Source: Streptomyces sp. ISL-10
GTDB taxonomy: Bacteria > Actinomycetota > Actinomycetes > Streptomycetales > Streptomycetaceae
Length of the DNA stretch: 64,000 nucleotides
Direction of reading: 5' to 3'
Assembly: GCF_018614575.1 (NCBI RefSeq)
Contig: NZ_JAGGOJ010000003.1
Coordinates: 496,001-560,000, forward strand
Shown: piece after piece, positions 1 to 8,437 of the stretch
Layout: each line of letters begins with the position of its first letter
How positions within the stretch are numbered: position 1 is the stretch's first letter
The notes under the pieces: model-generated
Told to the model about the DNA's origin: nothing
The model's database searches: none
What the model saw: only the letters and a program-made list of their open reading frames with translations
Position numbers and translations under genes: made by a program

Positions 1-648
1 ATGCGCCGCTACCGGGGCTCCGACCACAGCGTCCTCGCCATCGTCACCATCGGCGTCGACATTCTCCTGACGACGGAGCTCACCCGCCTGATCGGCACCG
101 ACGTGATGGCACTCGGCGACCCCTGGGGCGACCGGGTGGTGAACCTCGGCGAGATCACGATCGCGCAGACCCGGATCGCGGCGTTCGTCGCGGCGGCACT
201 GCTCATCACGGCGTTCCTGCTCGCCTTCCGCTACACCTCCTGGGGTGTGGCGATGCGAGCGGCGGCCGAGAACCCGCAGACGGCCGCGCTGATGGGCGTA
301 CGCCTGGGCCGGGTGTCCATGTCGGCATGGGCGGTCGCCGGCGCGCTCGCCGCGGTCGCGGCGCTCTTCCTGACCGTCTTCCCGACGCCCGGCCTGGAAC
401 GGGCCACGTCGCTCGCCGCCCTCAAGGCGTTCCCCGCCGCGATCCTCGGCGGTCTTGACTCGACCACGGGTGCGCTGGCAGGCGGCCTGATCGTCGGGGT
501 CACGGAGTCGTTCGCGACGGGCTACCAGAGCGAACTGACCTTCCTGGGCGGGGGGATCGGCGATCTCGCCCCGTATCTGGTGATGCTGCTCGTGCTGTTG
601 GCGCGGCCCGCCGGACTCTTCGGCACGAAGGAGCTCGCCCGTGTCTGA
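1..648 (+). CDS. livH: Branched-chain amino acid ABC transporter permease LivH, 5' end cut by window
   Basis: Inner-membrane permease of a Liv-type (HAAT family) importer. The 215 visible residues form several hydrophobic helices. They include the family's EAA-like cytoplasmic loop (MRAAAENPQTAALMGV, about residues 84-99) and the AFPAAILGGLDSTTGALAGG segment near 143-162. LivH proteins are usually about 290 residues, so roughly the first quarter lies upstream of base 1, and the apparent first Met is probably internal. It overlaps livM by 8 bp, so the two are translationally coupled and should form the permease heterodimer. The LivG and LivF ATPases are not in the window and may lie upstream. 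Confidence 0.86.
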   Translation: MRRYRGSDHSVLAIVTIGVDILLTTELTRLIGTDVMALGDPWGDRVVNLGEITIAQTRIAAFVAAALLITAFLLAFRYTSWGVAMRAAAENPQTAALMGVRLGRVSMSAWAVAGALAAVAALFLTVFPTPGLERATSLAALKAFPAAILGGLDSTTGALAGGLIVGVTESFATGYQSELTFLGGGIGDLAPYLVMLLVLLARPAGLFGTKELARV

Positions 649-2392
649 CGCCAACCGCCCGGGCCCGGCCACGACGGCCGGGGCCACGCCACCCCCGCCG
701 GAGACCGGCAGCGGCGACATCACCCCATCGGCCGCGCCTGCGCCGGCCCCTGACGCTCACGTCGCCGGAGAAGAGCCCGCCGGGTCGGCTGCGCCGACGA
801 CGCCCGAGCACGCGCCTGCCCTAGCCGCGACGTCCGAGCACGGGACGTCCGAGCACGGGACGTCCGAGCAGGGGACGTCCGAGCAGGGGACGTCCGAGCA
901 CGCGCCGGCCGAGCCCGAACTCCTCCCCGGCGCACGTACCGACCGGGCGGCCGACTCCGAAGGCTCCCGGCCGTCCGCAGACGCCACTGGCACGTCCTCC
1001 GGGTCCGCCGAGACTGCCGGGTCCTCCGGGTCCTCCGGGTCCTCCGGGTCCGCCGCGTCCGCGGCACCCGCGGCACCCGCGGCACCCGCGACACCCGCGG
1101 CGGCGCCGACGGCGGCCGGAGCCGCGCCGGTGCCCGGCGCGCGCACCGGTCAGGCGGCCGACACCGAGGCCTCCGGACCACCCGCGGCCGGCTCCGCGGT
1201 GCCTCCCCAGAAAGAGACGCCCACGGCGGAGCGGGCCCCCGCCGAGCCATCGGCGGGCGCACCGTCCGGGTCACCCACATCCCCCGTGGCCACGTCGGCT
1301 GCGGCCTTGCGGGCCAGGTCCCTCACAACCGGCACCCGGCCTGCATGGCGCCGCCCCCGCGCGTACGTCTGGGCCGCCCTCTCGCTCCTTCTCCTCGCGC
1401 TGCCCTTCTACCTCGACCGCTTCTGGCTCCAGGCCGGACTCTTCGCCATGGCCGCCGCCATCGGCGCCATCGGCATCAACCTGCTCACCGGTGCCACGGG
1501 TCAGCTCTCCATGGGCCACGCCTTCTTCCTCGCCGTCGGCGCGTACGGCTACTGCATCCTGGCCGGCGGCAACGACGTGGAGAGCGGCCACGAGCTCACC
1601 GGTTTCGGCCTGCCGACAGGGCTCGCCGCGGTGCTCGCCGTACTCCTCGCAGGGCTGGCGGGTGGACTGTTCAGCCCCATCGCCGGCCGGCTGCGCGGCG
1701 CGTACCTGGGCATCGCCACGCTCGCGCTGATCTTCGTCGGCCAGCATGTGCTGTTCAACGCCCGTGACCTGACCGGAGGTTTCAACGGCCGGTCCGTGCC
1801 CTCGCTCTCCCTCTTCGGATTCGACTTCGACGACAGCGAGCTCCTCGTCGCAGCCGTCCCGTTCCAGTCCATGGAGAAGCTCTGGTACGCCGCGCTCGTC
1901 GCCCTCCTCCTCTGTGGTCTCTTTGCGCGCGGAGTCCTCCGTGGCCGTCCTGGCCGGGCGATGAACGCCCTGCGGGACCACCGCATCGCCGCCGGGGTGA
2001 TGGGGGTGCCGGTCGCCCGCTACCGCGCCGCCGTCTTCGTCCTGTCCTCGATGTACGCAGGGCTCGCCGGCGTCCTGCTGGCCCTGGTCTTCCAGCGGAC
2101 CGTGCCCGAGTACTTCGGCATGATCCTTTCCCTCGAGTACCTGGCCATGATCGTCATCGGCGGTCTCGGCACGGTCGCGGGAGCCGTCGCCGGCGCGGTC
2201 TTCGTCTCGCTGCTGCCCCAGGTCCTCACCCGCTGGAGCGACGCCCTGCCCCTGGTCTCCGCACCGGGCACCGGCGGCGTCTCCCCGGGAGAGGCCTCCC
2301 GCTATCTGTACGGCGCGGCTGTCGTCGCGGTCGTGCTGTTCCTGCCCGGCGGACTCACCCGCCTCGTTCCGTCCCCTCGGGAGAAGAAATGA
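641..2392 (+). CDS. livM: Branched-chain amino acid ABC transporter permease LivM with long disordered N-terminus
   Basis: Second permease subunit of the Liv importer, 583 residues against about 300-420 for the family. Residues 1 to about 235 are low-complexity Ala/Pro/Ser/Thr/Glu, including a TSEHG/TSEQG pentapeptide run and GSS, APA and PAA runs. The permease proper starts near residue 240 with YVWAALSLLLLALPFYLD. It carries the conserved GATGQLSMGHAFFLAVGAYG and the EAA loop ALRDHRIAAGVMGV. Membrane helices continue to the C-terminus. The GTG start at 641 overlaps livH. No in-frame stop divides the extension from the permease, but a shorter start cannot be excluded. The stop overlaps the start of the binding-protein gene (ATGA). 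Confidence 0.85.
   Translation: MSDANRPGPATTAGATPPPPETGSGDITPSAAPAPAPDAHVAGEEPAGSAAPTTPEHAPALAATSEHGTSEHGTSEQGTSEQGTSEHAPAEPELLPGARTDRAADSEGSRPSADATGTSSGSAETAGSSGSSGSSGSAASAAPAAPAAPATPAAAPTAAGAAPVPGARTGQAADTEASGPPAAGSAVPPQKETPTAERAPAEPSAGAPSGSPTSPVATSAAALRARSLTTGTRPAWRRPRAYVWAALSLLLLALPFYLDRFWLQAGLFAMAAAIGAIGINLLTGATGQLSMGHAFFLAVGAYGYCILAGGNDVESGHELTGFGLPTGLAAVLAVLLAGLAGGLFSPIAGRLRGAYLGIATLALIFVGQHVLFNARDLTGGFNGRSVPSLSLFGFDFDDSELLVAAVPFQSMEKLWYAALVALLLCGLFARGVLRGRPGRAMNALRDHRIAAGVMGVPVARYRAAVFVLSSMYAGLAGVLLALVFQRTVPEYFGMILSLEYLAMIVIGGLGTVAGAVAGAVFVSLLPQVLTRWSDALPLVSAPGTGGVSPGEASRYLYGAAVVAVVLFLPGGLTRLVPSPREKK
830..904 (+). repeat. Five tandem copies of a 15-bp unit inside livM
   Basis: The unit is ACGTCCGAGCACGGG with small variants (CAGGGG, CACGCG), repeated five times at exactly 15-bp spacing. 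It encodes the TSEHG/TSEQG pentapeptides. The period is a multiple of three, so copy-number changes would keep the frame. Confidence 0.9.
1019..1096 (+). repeat. Two runs of 9-bp tandem repeats inside livM
   Basis: Positions 1019-1054 hold four copies of GGGTCCTCC (last copy GGGTCCGCC), and 1061-1096 hold four copies of GCGGCACCC (last copy GCGACACCC). They encode Gly-Ser-Ser and Ala-Ala-Pro tripeptide repeats of the disordered N-terminal extension. Confidence 0.9.
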
Positions 2393-3648
2393 AGTCAAGA
2401 ACGTACGCGGCGGTCCTCGCCGTCCTGGCGCTGACGGTGACGGCCGGCTGCAGCAGCAAGGCCACGAGCGGCGACGGCGACACCAAGGGCGCCGGGGGAG
2501 TGAAGAGCGGTGAGGGCGTCACCGACAAGACGATCACGCTCGGCGCGCTCACCGACATGACGGGCGTCTACGCCTCCCTGGGCAAGAGCGTCACCCAGGC
2601 CCAGCAGCTGTGGGCGAAGCAGACCAACGCGGCCGGCGGCATCTGCGGCCGGCAGATCGAGCTGACCGTGCGCGACCACGGCTACGACCCGCAGAAGGCC
2701 GTCGCCGGCTACACCGAACTCGAACCCAAGGTGCTCGGCTTCGCGCAGTTCATCGGCTCGCCGTTCGTCGCGGCCGTCAAGGAGCGCGTCCACGGCCAGG
2801 ACAAGGGGCTCGTGCTGCCCCAGGCGTGGTCCGCCAGCCTGCTGGGCAGCCCGTACGTACGGGTCCTGGGCGCGACGTACGACATCGAGACGATCAACGC
2901 CGTCGACTATCTCCTGGCCGAGAAGCGCATCAGCAAGGGCGACAAGATCGGTCACGTCTTCTTCGAAGGCGACTACGGCGAGAACGCGCTCGCCGGCTCC
3001 AGGTACGCGGCCGAGGAGGCGGGGCTCACGGTCGTCGAGCAGAAGATCAAGCCGACCGACAACGACATGTCGGCGCAGGTCGCGGCCCTGAAGAAGGCAG
3101 GCGTCAAGGCGATCCTGCTCAGCGCGGGTCCACGGCAGGCGGCGTCCTTGTCCGGTGTGGCGGCGGCGGGTGGCTTCAATGTGCCGATCGTCGGCAACAA
3201 CTCCGCGTTCGCGCCGCAGCTGCTCGCGACGCCGGCTGGGCCGGCGCTCACCAAGGACTTCTACATCGCGGCCTCCACGCTCCCGATCGGCGCGCCCGAT
3301 CCGGGCCCGTCGAAGCTGGCCAAGGACTACGCGGCCGCGTACCCGAAGGACGGGCTCGACAACGGCGTGGTCGCCGGATACACGGCGGTCACGGTCTTCG
3401 GGGAGGCGCTGAAGAAGGCCTGCGCGGAGAAGGACCTGACCCGCGAGGGCGTCGACAAGGCGCTGCTGACGCTCAAGGCGTACCGGAGCGACTTCGGCAT
3501 CACCCACGACCTTTCGGACCCGGTGGCGCCGTCCACTCGCGAGAGCCTGATCATGAAGCCGGACAAGAGCGTCCCCGGCGGACTGAAGGTGGTCCGCCCG
3601 GCGACGGCCGCGGCAGCGGCGAAGTCCTACAAGCCCTCGGCGGGCTGA
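2389..3648 (+). CDS. Branched-chain amino acid-type ABC transporter substrate-binding lipoprotein
   Basis: Extracytoplasmic receptor of the Liv importer, 419 residues. The N-terminus is a lipoprotein signal: MKSRTYAAVL, a hydrophobic stretch and the lipobox LTVTAGC near residues 15-21, followed by a Ser/Gly linker. A periplasmic-binding-protein type I (LivK-like) domain starts near ITLGALTDMTGVYASLG and carries AAGGICGRQIELTVRDHGYD. The start overlaps the livM stop by 4 bp (ATGA), so it belongs to the same operon. A strong hairpin terminator follows 20 bp after the stop. The ligand (Leu/Ile/Val, amides, urea or other) cannot be read from sequence. Confidence 0.88.
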   Translation: MKSRTYAAVLAVLALTVTAGCSSKATSGDGDTKGAGGVKSGEGVTDKTITLGALTDMTGVYASLGKSVTQAQQLWAKQTNAAGGICGRQIELTVRDHGYDPQKAVAGYTELEPKVLGFAQFIGSPFVAAVKERVHGQDKGLVLPQAWSASLLGSPYVRVLGATYDIETINAVDYLLAEKRISKGDKIGHVFFEGDYGENALAGSRYAAEEAGLTVVEQKIKPTDNDMSAQVAALKKAGVKAILLSAGPRQAASLSGVAAAGGFNVPIVGNNSAFAPQLLATPAGPALTKDFYIAASTLPIGAPDPGPSKLAKDYAAAYPKDGLDNGVVAGYTAVTVFGEALKKACAEKDLTREGVDKALLTLKAYRSDFGITHDLSDPVAPSTRESLIMKPDKSVPGGLKVVRPATAAAAAKSYKPSAG

Positions 3649-3668
3649 CCTCTCTCGCCCCCGCCCCG

Positions 3669-3703
3669 CCCCGCCCCCTGGCGCACGTCGCCAGGGGGCG
3701 GGG
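3669..3703 (+). terminator. Terminator of the liv operon
   Basis: Perfect 15-bp stem (CCCCGCCCCCTGGCG at 3669-3683 pairing with 3689-3703) around a 5-nt loop, followed by TGTGTTT. It lies 20 bp after the binding-protein stop. Confidence 0.85.
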
Positions 3704-3828
3704 TGTGTTTCGGCGGCCAACGCCCGACCCGCACGGTTGTAGGAAGGCGGTCACGGGGTACCCGCGCCACGTACGCGGCCCGCGCGGCAGTCCCTGCCCC
3801 TGCGGGCAGATCCAGGAGGAGGCGCAGC

Positions 3829-4287
3829 ATGAGCACGGTGAAGGAGACCGTCGAGGTCGAGGTCCCCGTCCACACCGCCTACAACCAGTGGACGATGTTC
3901 GAGGAGTTCCCGAACTTCATGGAAGGCGTGGAGGCGGTCACCCAGGTCGACGACCGCCACAACCACTGGACCACCAAGATCGGGGGAGTGAAGCGGGAGT
4001 TCGACACCGAGATCGTCGACCAGCTCCCCGACGAGCGCATCGCTTGGCGCACCATCAGCGGCGACACCAAGCAGAAGGGCATGGTGAGCTTCCAGCGCCT
4101 GGACGACACGCACACTCGGGTGGAACTCGTGATGGACGTCGAGCCCGGGGGTATGGCCGACAAGACCGCTGACATGACCGGGATGATCGACCGGCGCGTC
4201 AAGGGCGACATGCGACGTTTCAAGGAGTACATCGAGCACCAGGGCGGCGAGAGCGGAGGCTGGCGCGGTCGCATCAAGCCCGGATGA
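3829..4287 (+). CDS. SRPBCC-fold (polyketide cyclase/dehydrase-like) protein
   Basis: 152 residues with the START/Bet v1-like fold pattern: MSTVKETVEVEVPVHTAYNQ at the N-terminus, then a conserved WTMFEEFPNFMEGV segment (family pattern W..FE.FP.FM), and a long C-terminal helix. Such proteins bind hydrophobic ligands or act as cyclases or chaperones; the specific ligand is unknown. The ATG at 3829 was chosen because AGGAGGAG lies 8-16 bp upstream and homology-like sequence begins there; a longer open frame upstream lacks a ribosome site. It stands alone between the liv terminator and a separately promoted gene. Confidence 0.82.
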   Translation: MSTVKETVEVEVPVHTAYNQWTMFEEFPNFMEGVEAVTQVDDRHNHWTTKIGGVKREFDTEIVDQLPDERIAWRTISGDTKQKGMVSFQRLDDTHTRVELVMDVEPGGMADKTADMTGMIDRRVKGDMRRFKEYIEHQGGESGGWRGRIKPG

Positions 4288-4355
4288 CCCGTCCCGGGGC
4301 CCTCGTCGTCGCAGTGGCAGCGAGTGGGCGCCGCCGCGACCGCCGCCCCGGCCCG

Positions 4356-4361
4356 TACGCT
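4356..4361 (+). promoter_or_regulatory. Candidate -10 box giving a leaderless mRNA
   Basis: TACGCT lies 7 bp before the ATG at 4369 and no Shine-Dalgarno is present. If used as a -10, transcription would begin at or next to the start codon. No convincing -35 was identified. Confidence 0.4.
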
Positions 4362-4368
4362 CTGCCGC

Positions 4369-4755
4369 ATGGTGCATGTACTTGGCAGCAGGATTCTGCT
4401 GAGCCCCACCGATCCGCAGCGCTCGCGCGACTTCTACGGCCGCGCTCTGGGGCAGGCGGTCTACCGTGAATTCGGGACCGGCACCGAGCGGGGAACGGTG
4501 TACTTCCTCGGCGGCGGGTTCCTCGAACTCTCGGGCCGCTCCGACACCCCGCCCTCGCCGGCGGTGCGGCTGTGGCTGCAGGTGCCCGACGTGCGGGCCG
4601 CCCACGACGAGCTGCGGGAACGGGGCGTAGAGGTGCTGCGGGCGCCGCGGACGGAGCCGTGGGGCTTGGTCGAGATGTGGATCGCGGACCCGGACGGAGT
4701 GCGCATCGCGGTGGTCGAGGTGCCCGAGGACCATCCGCTGCGCTATCGCCCGTAA
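4369..4755 (+). CDS. VOC (glyoxalase/bleomycin resistance) superfamily protein
   Basis: 128 residues with the paired beta-alpha-beta-beta-beta VOC pattern. It starts MVHVLGSRILLSPTDPQRSR, then DFYGRALGQ, then a second module with DVRAAHDELRERGVEVL and the closing IADPDGVRIAVVEV. Typical members are single-domain metal-binding enzymes or resistance proteins; the substrate is not evident. An upstream in-frame GTG would add 15 unlikely residues. The chosen ATG has no ribosome site but a -10-like TACGCT 7 bp upstream, which suggests leaderless expression. It is convergent with pssA across a shared terminator. Confidence 0.82.
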   Translation: MVHVLGSRILLSPTDPQRSRDFYGRALGQAVYREFGTGTERGTVYFLGGGFLELSGRSDTPPSPAVRLWLQVPDVRAAHDELRERGVEVLRAPRTEPWGLVEMWIADPDGVRIAVVEVPEDHPLRYRP

Positions 4756-4966
4756 GGGGGGCGCAGCGCCGTGCGCAGCGTGCGGGTGCCTCGGGACGCC
4801 CCGGCCCCCGGGTTCGTCCCCTGGCCGCACCATCCGCTGAGGCATCCCCGTGACGGGCCGCAGCGCTGCGACCACCGGGCGCGTGCCTCGGGACGCCCCG
4901 GCACGCCGCCGGTGGCACCATCGGCCCACGGAACGCCCGGTCACCCCAGGGGCAGCCCCGCAGACG

Positions 4967-5008
4967 CGCCGAGGGCCCCGGATGCCTTCGCATCCGGGGC
5001 CCTCGGCG
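4967..5008. terminator. Bidirectional terminator between the VOC gene and pssA
   Basis: Perfect 19-bp stem (4967-4985 with 4990-5008) and a CTTC loop. It sits between two convergent genes, so it can serve both strands. The rest of 4756-5034 shows no gene. Confidence 0.88.
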
Positions 5009-5034
5009 TTCACGACATGCGCGCCTCCGGCGCG

Positions 5035-5898
5035 CTACGGCACCTGCGCCGTCCGTGCCTCGCGGCTCGCGCGGCGGTTGTCGCGGAAGGTGTTCACACG
5101 ACGGGCGGTGGCGAAGAGGGGGATCGTCGCCGCCATCACGATCTGCAGGGCACAGCCCATCTGGAGCATCACCTGGCCGCCCGGCGCGTCGAAGGCCCAC
5201 GCCGCCAGCATGCCCATCGCCGCCACGATCCAGCCGAGCATCGCCACCGCGAGGACACCTCGCGGCTTGGGGTACTCGACCCGGCTCACCATGAGCCACG
5301 CCGTGCCGATGATCGCCAGCAGCGTCGGGATGAACAGCAGCTCCAGCAGCACGATCGAGACGACCGTGAGCGCTCCGAAGGGGCTCGGCATGCCCTGGAA
5401 CATGCCGTCCTTCATGGTCACGCACGAGAATCTCGCAAGCCGCAGCACCACCGCCAGCAGTACCACGATCGCGGCGACCGCCGAGACCCGCTGATGGGCG
5501 TCGTTCGCGACCATGCCGTAGACCAGCACGAAGTACGCGGGCGCGAGACCGAAGCTGATCAGATCCGAGAGGTTGTCCAGCTCGGCGCCCATCGGCGACG
5601 ACCGCAGCTTGCGGGCCACGAGCCCGTCGCAGAGGTCGAAGATCGCCGCGAGCAGCATCAGGATCACGGCGGTCGCGGCGCTGTGCCGCGCCATGCCGGT
5701 CTCCTGGCTGCCCTGGAGGTGCGGGATGAGGATTCCGGTGGTGGTGAAGTACACCGCCATGAATCCGCACGTCGCGTTACCGAGCGTGAGGGTGTCCGCT
5801 ATCGACAGCCGCAGAGAAAGCGGCATCTCCTCCGCGTCGTCCTCTTCCTCGGCCTCCGCCACCCAGTTCGCCTGTGTGTCGGGATCAATCACGGTCAA
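5035..5898 (-). CDS. pssA: CDP-diacylglycerol--serine O-phosphatidyltransferase
   Basis: Makes phosphatidylserine from CDP-diacylglycerol and serine in the membrane; psd then decarboxylates it to phosphatidylethanolamine. 287 residues with multiple helices. The CDP-alcohol phosphotransferase signature DG..AR........G..LD...D is complete in DGLVARKLRSSPMGAELDN followed by LSD. The reading frame opens with TTG at 5898 (Met-Thr-Val...), with a GTG two codons later at 5892; neither has a strong ribosome site, so the exact start is uncertain. It overlaps the 3' end of psd by 14 bp, giving a psd-pssA operon. Confidence 0.92.
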   Translation of the reverse strand: MTVIDPDTQANWVAEAEEEDDAEEMPLSLRLSIADTLTLGNATCGFMAVYFTTTGILIPHLQGSQETGMARHSAATAVILMLLAAIFDLCDGLVARKLRSSPMGAELDNLSDLISFGLAPAYFVLVYGMVANDAHQRVSAVAAIVVLLAVVLRLARFSCVTMKDGMFQGMPSPFGALTVVSIVLLELLFIPTLLAIIGTAWLMVSRVEYPKPRGVLAVAMLGWIVAAMGMLAAWAFDAPGGQVMLQMGCALQIVMAATIPLFATARRVNTFRDNRRASREARTAQVP

Positions 5899-6541
5899 TG
5901 CGAGTCACCCCCGCAGTCGTGGTCTGGCCCACCTCGACAGCGACCTCGACACCTTCGGGGAGGTAGATGTCGACGCGCGAACCGAAGCGGATCAGACCGA
6001 TGCGCTCACCCTGCTCGACCTTGGTGCCCTGCGGGACGTACGGGACGATGCGCCGAGCGACCGCGCCGGCGATCTGCACCATCTCGATGTCGCCGAGTTC
6101 GGTGTCGAAGTGCCAGACAACGCGCTCGTTGTTCTCGCTCTCCTTGTTGAACGCGGGGACAAAGCCGCCGGGGATGTGCTCGACCGAGGTCACCGTGCCC
6201 GCGAGCGGGGCGCGGTTGACGTGGACATTGAGCGGGCTCATGAAGATCGCGACACGAGTGCGCCCGTCCTTCCACGGCATGATGCTCTGCACCACTCCGT
6301 CGGCGGGCGAGATGACCCGCCCCGACGCGATCTCGCGCTCGGGGTCGCGGAAGAACCACAGCATGCCCGCCGCGAGCGCGGTGGCGGGCACGGCAATGGC
6401 CGCGGCCCGCCGCGAGCGGCGGGCACGGGCCAGGCTGAGTGCAGCGGTGGCGACGGTCGGCAGAAGCCACGGCGATGCTCCGCGAGCAAGGCGTCCCTTG
6501 AGGAAGCCGTCGCGTGGTGCAGAGGTTTGGCTGTGGGGCAT
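5885..6541 (-). CDS. psd: Phosphatidylserine decarboxylase
   Basis: Pyruvoyl-dependent decarboxylase converting phosphatidylserine to phosphatidylethanolamine. 218 residues, the short class of Psd. A hydrophobic N-terminal segment precedes the catalytic domain, which includes WFFRDPER, ISPADGVVQSI and SPLNVHVNRAP. The C-terminal RFGSRVDIYLP contains the Gly-Ser pair at which self-cleavage would generate the pyruvoyl group. The ATG at 6541 (MPHSQTS) has GAAGG about 8 bp upstream; a start 12 codons further up is possible but less likely. It is first in the operon with pssA. Confidence 0.92.
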   Translation of the reverse strand: MPHSQTSAPRDGFLKGRLARGASPWLLPTVATAALSLARARRSRRAAAIAVPATALAAGMLWFFRDPEREIASGRVISPADGVVQSIMPWKDGRTRVAIFMSPLNVHVNRAPLAGTVTSVEHIPGGFVPAFNKESENNERVVWHFDTELGDIEMVQIAGAVARRIVPYVPQGTKVEQGERIGLIRFGSRVDIYLPEGVEVAVEVGQTTTAGVTRIDRD

Positions 6542-6642
6542 GGATGACCTTCGTAGCGGATGATGCCGCGCTGGCAACGGGGGACGGCGGCTTTCCGGCC
6601 GATGTTATCGGGTGCGGACCGCAACTGGGAAAGCCAGCAGAC

Positions 6643-6700
6643 GAGTCGGCGGCCGGAAGATGATGACAGGGTGTGATCTTCTTCGCGGCCGAACCGACTC
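6643..6700 (-). terminator. Imperfect terminator downstream of the ethylmalonyl-CoA operon
   Basis: Inverted repeat with arms GAGTCGG-C-GGCCG-GAAG and CTTC..CGGCC-GAA-CCGACTC around a roughly 20-nt loop. It lies just past the acyl-CoA dehydrogenase stop. It has small bulges, so it is weaker than the other terminators here. The psd promoter should also lie in 6542-6711. Confidence 0.5.
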
Positions 6701-6711
6701 ATAAGCGGCAA

Positions 6712-7917
6712 TCAACCCTGGAACCGGTACTCCTCGAGCAGCCGACGTCCAATGATCATTTTCTGGATTTCGGCGGTACCTTCACCGATCAGCAGCATCG
6801 GAGCCTCGCGGTAGAGGCGCTCGATCTCGTACTCCTTGGAGAAGCCGTAGCCGCCGTGGATACGGAAGGCGTCCTCGACGACTTCCTTGCAGTACTCGGA
6901 GGCGAGGTACTTCGCCATCCCTGCCTCCAGGTCGTTTCGTTCCCCGGAGTCCTTTTTGCGTGCCGCGTTCACCATCATGGCATGCGCGGCCTCGACCTTG
7001 GTAGCCATCTCGGCCAGCTTGAACTGGATCGCCTGGTGGGAGGCGATCGGCTTGCCGAAGGTGTGGCGCTGCTGGGCGTAGGAGACGCCCAGTTCGAAGG
7101 CGCGCTGTGCGACACCGCAGCCACGTGCCGCGACGTTCACACGGCCGACCTCGACGCCGTCCATCATTTGGTAAAACCCTCGGCCGGTGGTGCCGCCGAG
7201 TACCCGATTGGCCGGAATGCGAAGTCCGTCCATGATGAGCTCGGTCGTGTCGACGCCCTTGTAGCCCATCTTGTCGATCTTGCCGGGGATGGTCAGGCCC
7301 GGACGGACCTCGCCGAAGCCCGGCTCCTTCTCGACCAGGAAGGTCGTCATCGACTTGTGCGGGGCCGTGCCCTCAGGGTGTCCTTCGTCACTGCGGCACA
7401 GAACGGCCACCAGAGTGGACGTCCCGCCGTTCGTCAGCCACATCTTCTGGCCGTTGAGGACGTACTCGTCGCCGTCCTTCACACCCTTGGACGTGATCGC
7501 CGACACGTCCGAGCCGAGACCCGGCTCCGACATCGAGAACGCGCCGCGCACCTCGCCGAGCGCCATGCGCGGCAGGAAGGTGTCCTTCTGCTCCTGCGTG
7601 CCGTGCTGCTTGAGCATGTACGCGACGATGAAGTGGGTGTTGATGATGCCCGAGACGGACATCCAGCCACGGGCGATCTCCTCCACGCACAGCGCGTACG
7701 TGAGAAGGGACTCACCCAGGCCGCCGTACTCCTCCGGGATCATCAGGCCGAACAGGCCGAGCTCCTTCAGACCGTCGACGATCTCCTGGGGGTACTCGTC
7801 CTTGTGCTCCAGCTCGGTCGCGACAGGAATGATCTCCTTGTCGACAAAGTCCCGGACGGTGGACAGGATCTCCTGCTGGACGTCGGTCAGACCTGCGGTC
7901 TGGGCGAGTCGCGCCAT
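6712..7917 (-). CDS. Acyl-CoA dehydrogenase of the ethylmalonyl-CoA operon (probable methylsuccinyl-CoA dehydrogenase)
   Basis: FAD flavoprotein oxidising an acyl-CoA to a 2,3-enoyl-CoA. 401 residues with the three acyl-CoA dehydrogenase domains: helical N-domain, FAD/substrate beta-domain (AFSMSEPGLGSD, KMWLTNG), and helical C-domain ending IHGGYGFSKEYEIERLYREA and LIGEGTAEIQ. The Glu of GEGTAEIQ matches the usual catalytic base. Its place as last gene after ccr, meaA, mcl and a MaoC hydratase suggests the methylsuccinyl-CoA to mesaconyl-CoA step. The proteobacterial enzyme is longer (about 550 residues), so the substrate is inferred from context. The start lies 2 bp after the MaoC stop. Confidence 0.88.
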   Translation of the reverse strand: MARLAQTAGLTDVQQEILSTVRDFVDKEIIPVATELEHKDEYPQEIVDGLKELGLFGLMIPEEYGGLGESLLTYALCVEEIARGWMSVSGIINTHFIVAYMLKQHGTQEQKDTFLPRMALGEVRGAFSMSEPGLGSDVSAITSKGVKDGDEYVLNGQKMWLTNGGTSTLVAVLCRSDEGHPEGTAPHKSMTTFLVEKEPGFGEVRPGLTIPGKIDKMGYKGVDTTELIMDGLRIPANRVLGGTTGRGFYQMMDGVEVGRVNVAARGCGVAQRAFELGVSYAQQRHTFGKPIASHQAIQFKLAEMATKVEAAHAMMVNAARKKDSGERNDLEAGMAKYLASEYCKEVVEDAFRIHGGYGFSKEYEIERLYREAPMLLIGEGTAEIQKMIIGRRLLEEYRFQG

Positions 7918-7919
7918 GA

Positions 7920-8432
7920 CTACTTCTCCTGCGACTTGAGTTCGGGGCGGCCGGGCTGCTCGCCGCCGCGCTCCTTGATGTACGTCTCGGTCGGGACCAT
8001 CACCTTGCGCCGGAAGACGCAGACGAGGGTGCCGTCCTGCTTGTAGCCCTTGGTCTCCACGTAGACGATGCCGCGGTCGTTCTTCGACTTCGACGGCGTC
8101 TTGTCGAGGACCGTGGTCTCGCCGTAGATGGTGTCGCCGTGGAAGGTCGGGGCCACGTGCCGCAGCGACTCGATCTCCAGGTTGGCGATCGCCTTGCCGG
8201 AGACGTCCGGCACGGACATGCCGAGCAGCAGCGAGTAGATGTAGTTGCCCACCACAACGTTCTTGCCGAAGTCCGTTGTGTTCTCCGCATAGTTGACGTC
8301 CATGTGGAGGGGGTGGTGATTCATCGTCAGGAGACAGAAGAGGTGGTCGTCGTACTCGGTGACCGTCTTCCCGGGCCAGTGCTTGTAGACGGCCCCGACC
8401 TCGAACTCCTCGTAGGTGCGTCCGAACTGCAT
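7920..8432 (-). CDS. MaoC-type hydratase, probable mesaconyl-CoA hydratase
   Basis: 170-residue single hot-dog MaoC domain. It contains FEVGAVYKHWPGKTVTEYDD and the hydratase segment HHPLHMDVNYAENTTDFGK with candidate catalytic Asp/His residues, then VVVGNYIYSLLLGMSV. In the ethylmalonyl-CoA pathway a MaoC protein hydrates mesaconyl-CoA to beta-methylmalyl-CoA, the substrate of the adjacent lyase. The ATG at 8432 was chosen because it lies 5 bp after the mcl stop and opens the conserved region. The open frame runs upstream only as an overlap with mcl. Confidence 0.87.
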   Translation of the reverse strand: MQFGRTYEEFEVGAVYKHWPGKTVTEYDDHLFCLLTMNHHPLHMDVNYAENTTDFGKNVVVGNYIYSLLLGMSVPDVSGKAIANLEIESLRHVAPTFHGDTIYGETTVLDKTPSKSKNDRGIVYVETKGYKQDGTLVCVFRRKVMVPTETYIKERGGEQPGRPELKSQEK

Positions 8433-8437
8433 GATGC

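Noticed and set aside
1271..2398. Long minus-strand frame antisense to livM
   Set aside because: High-GC shadow frame with no recognisable motif; the plus-strand livM is clear.
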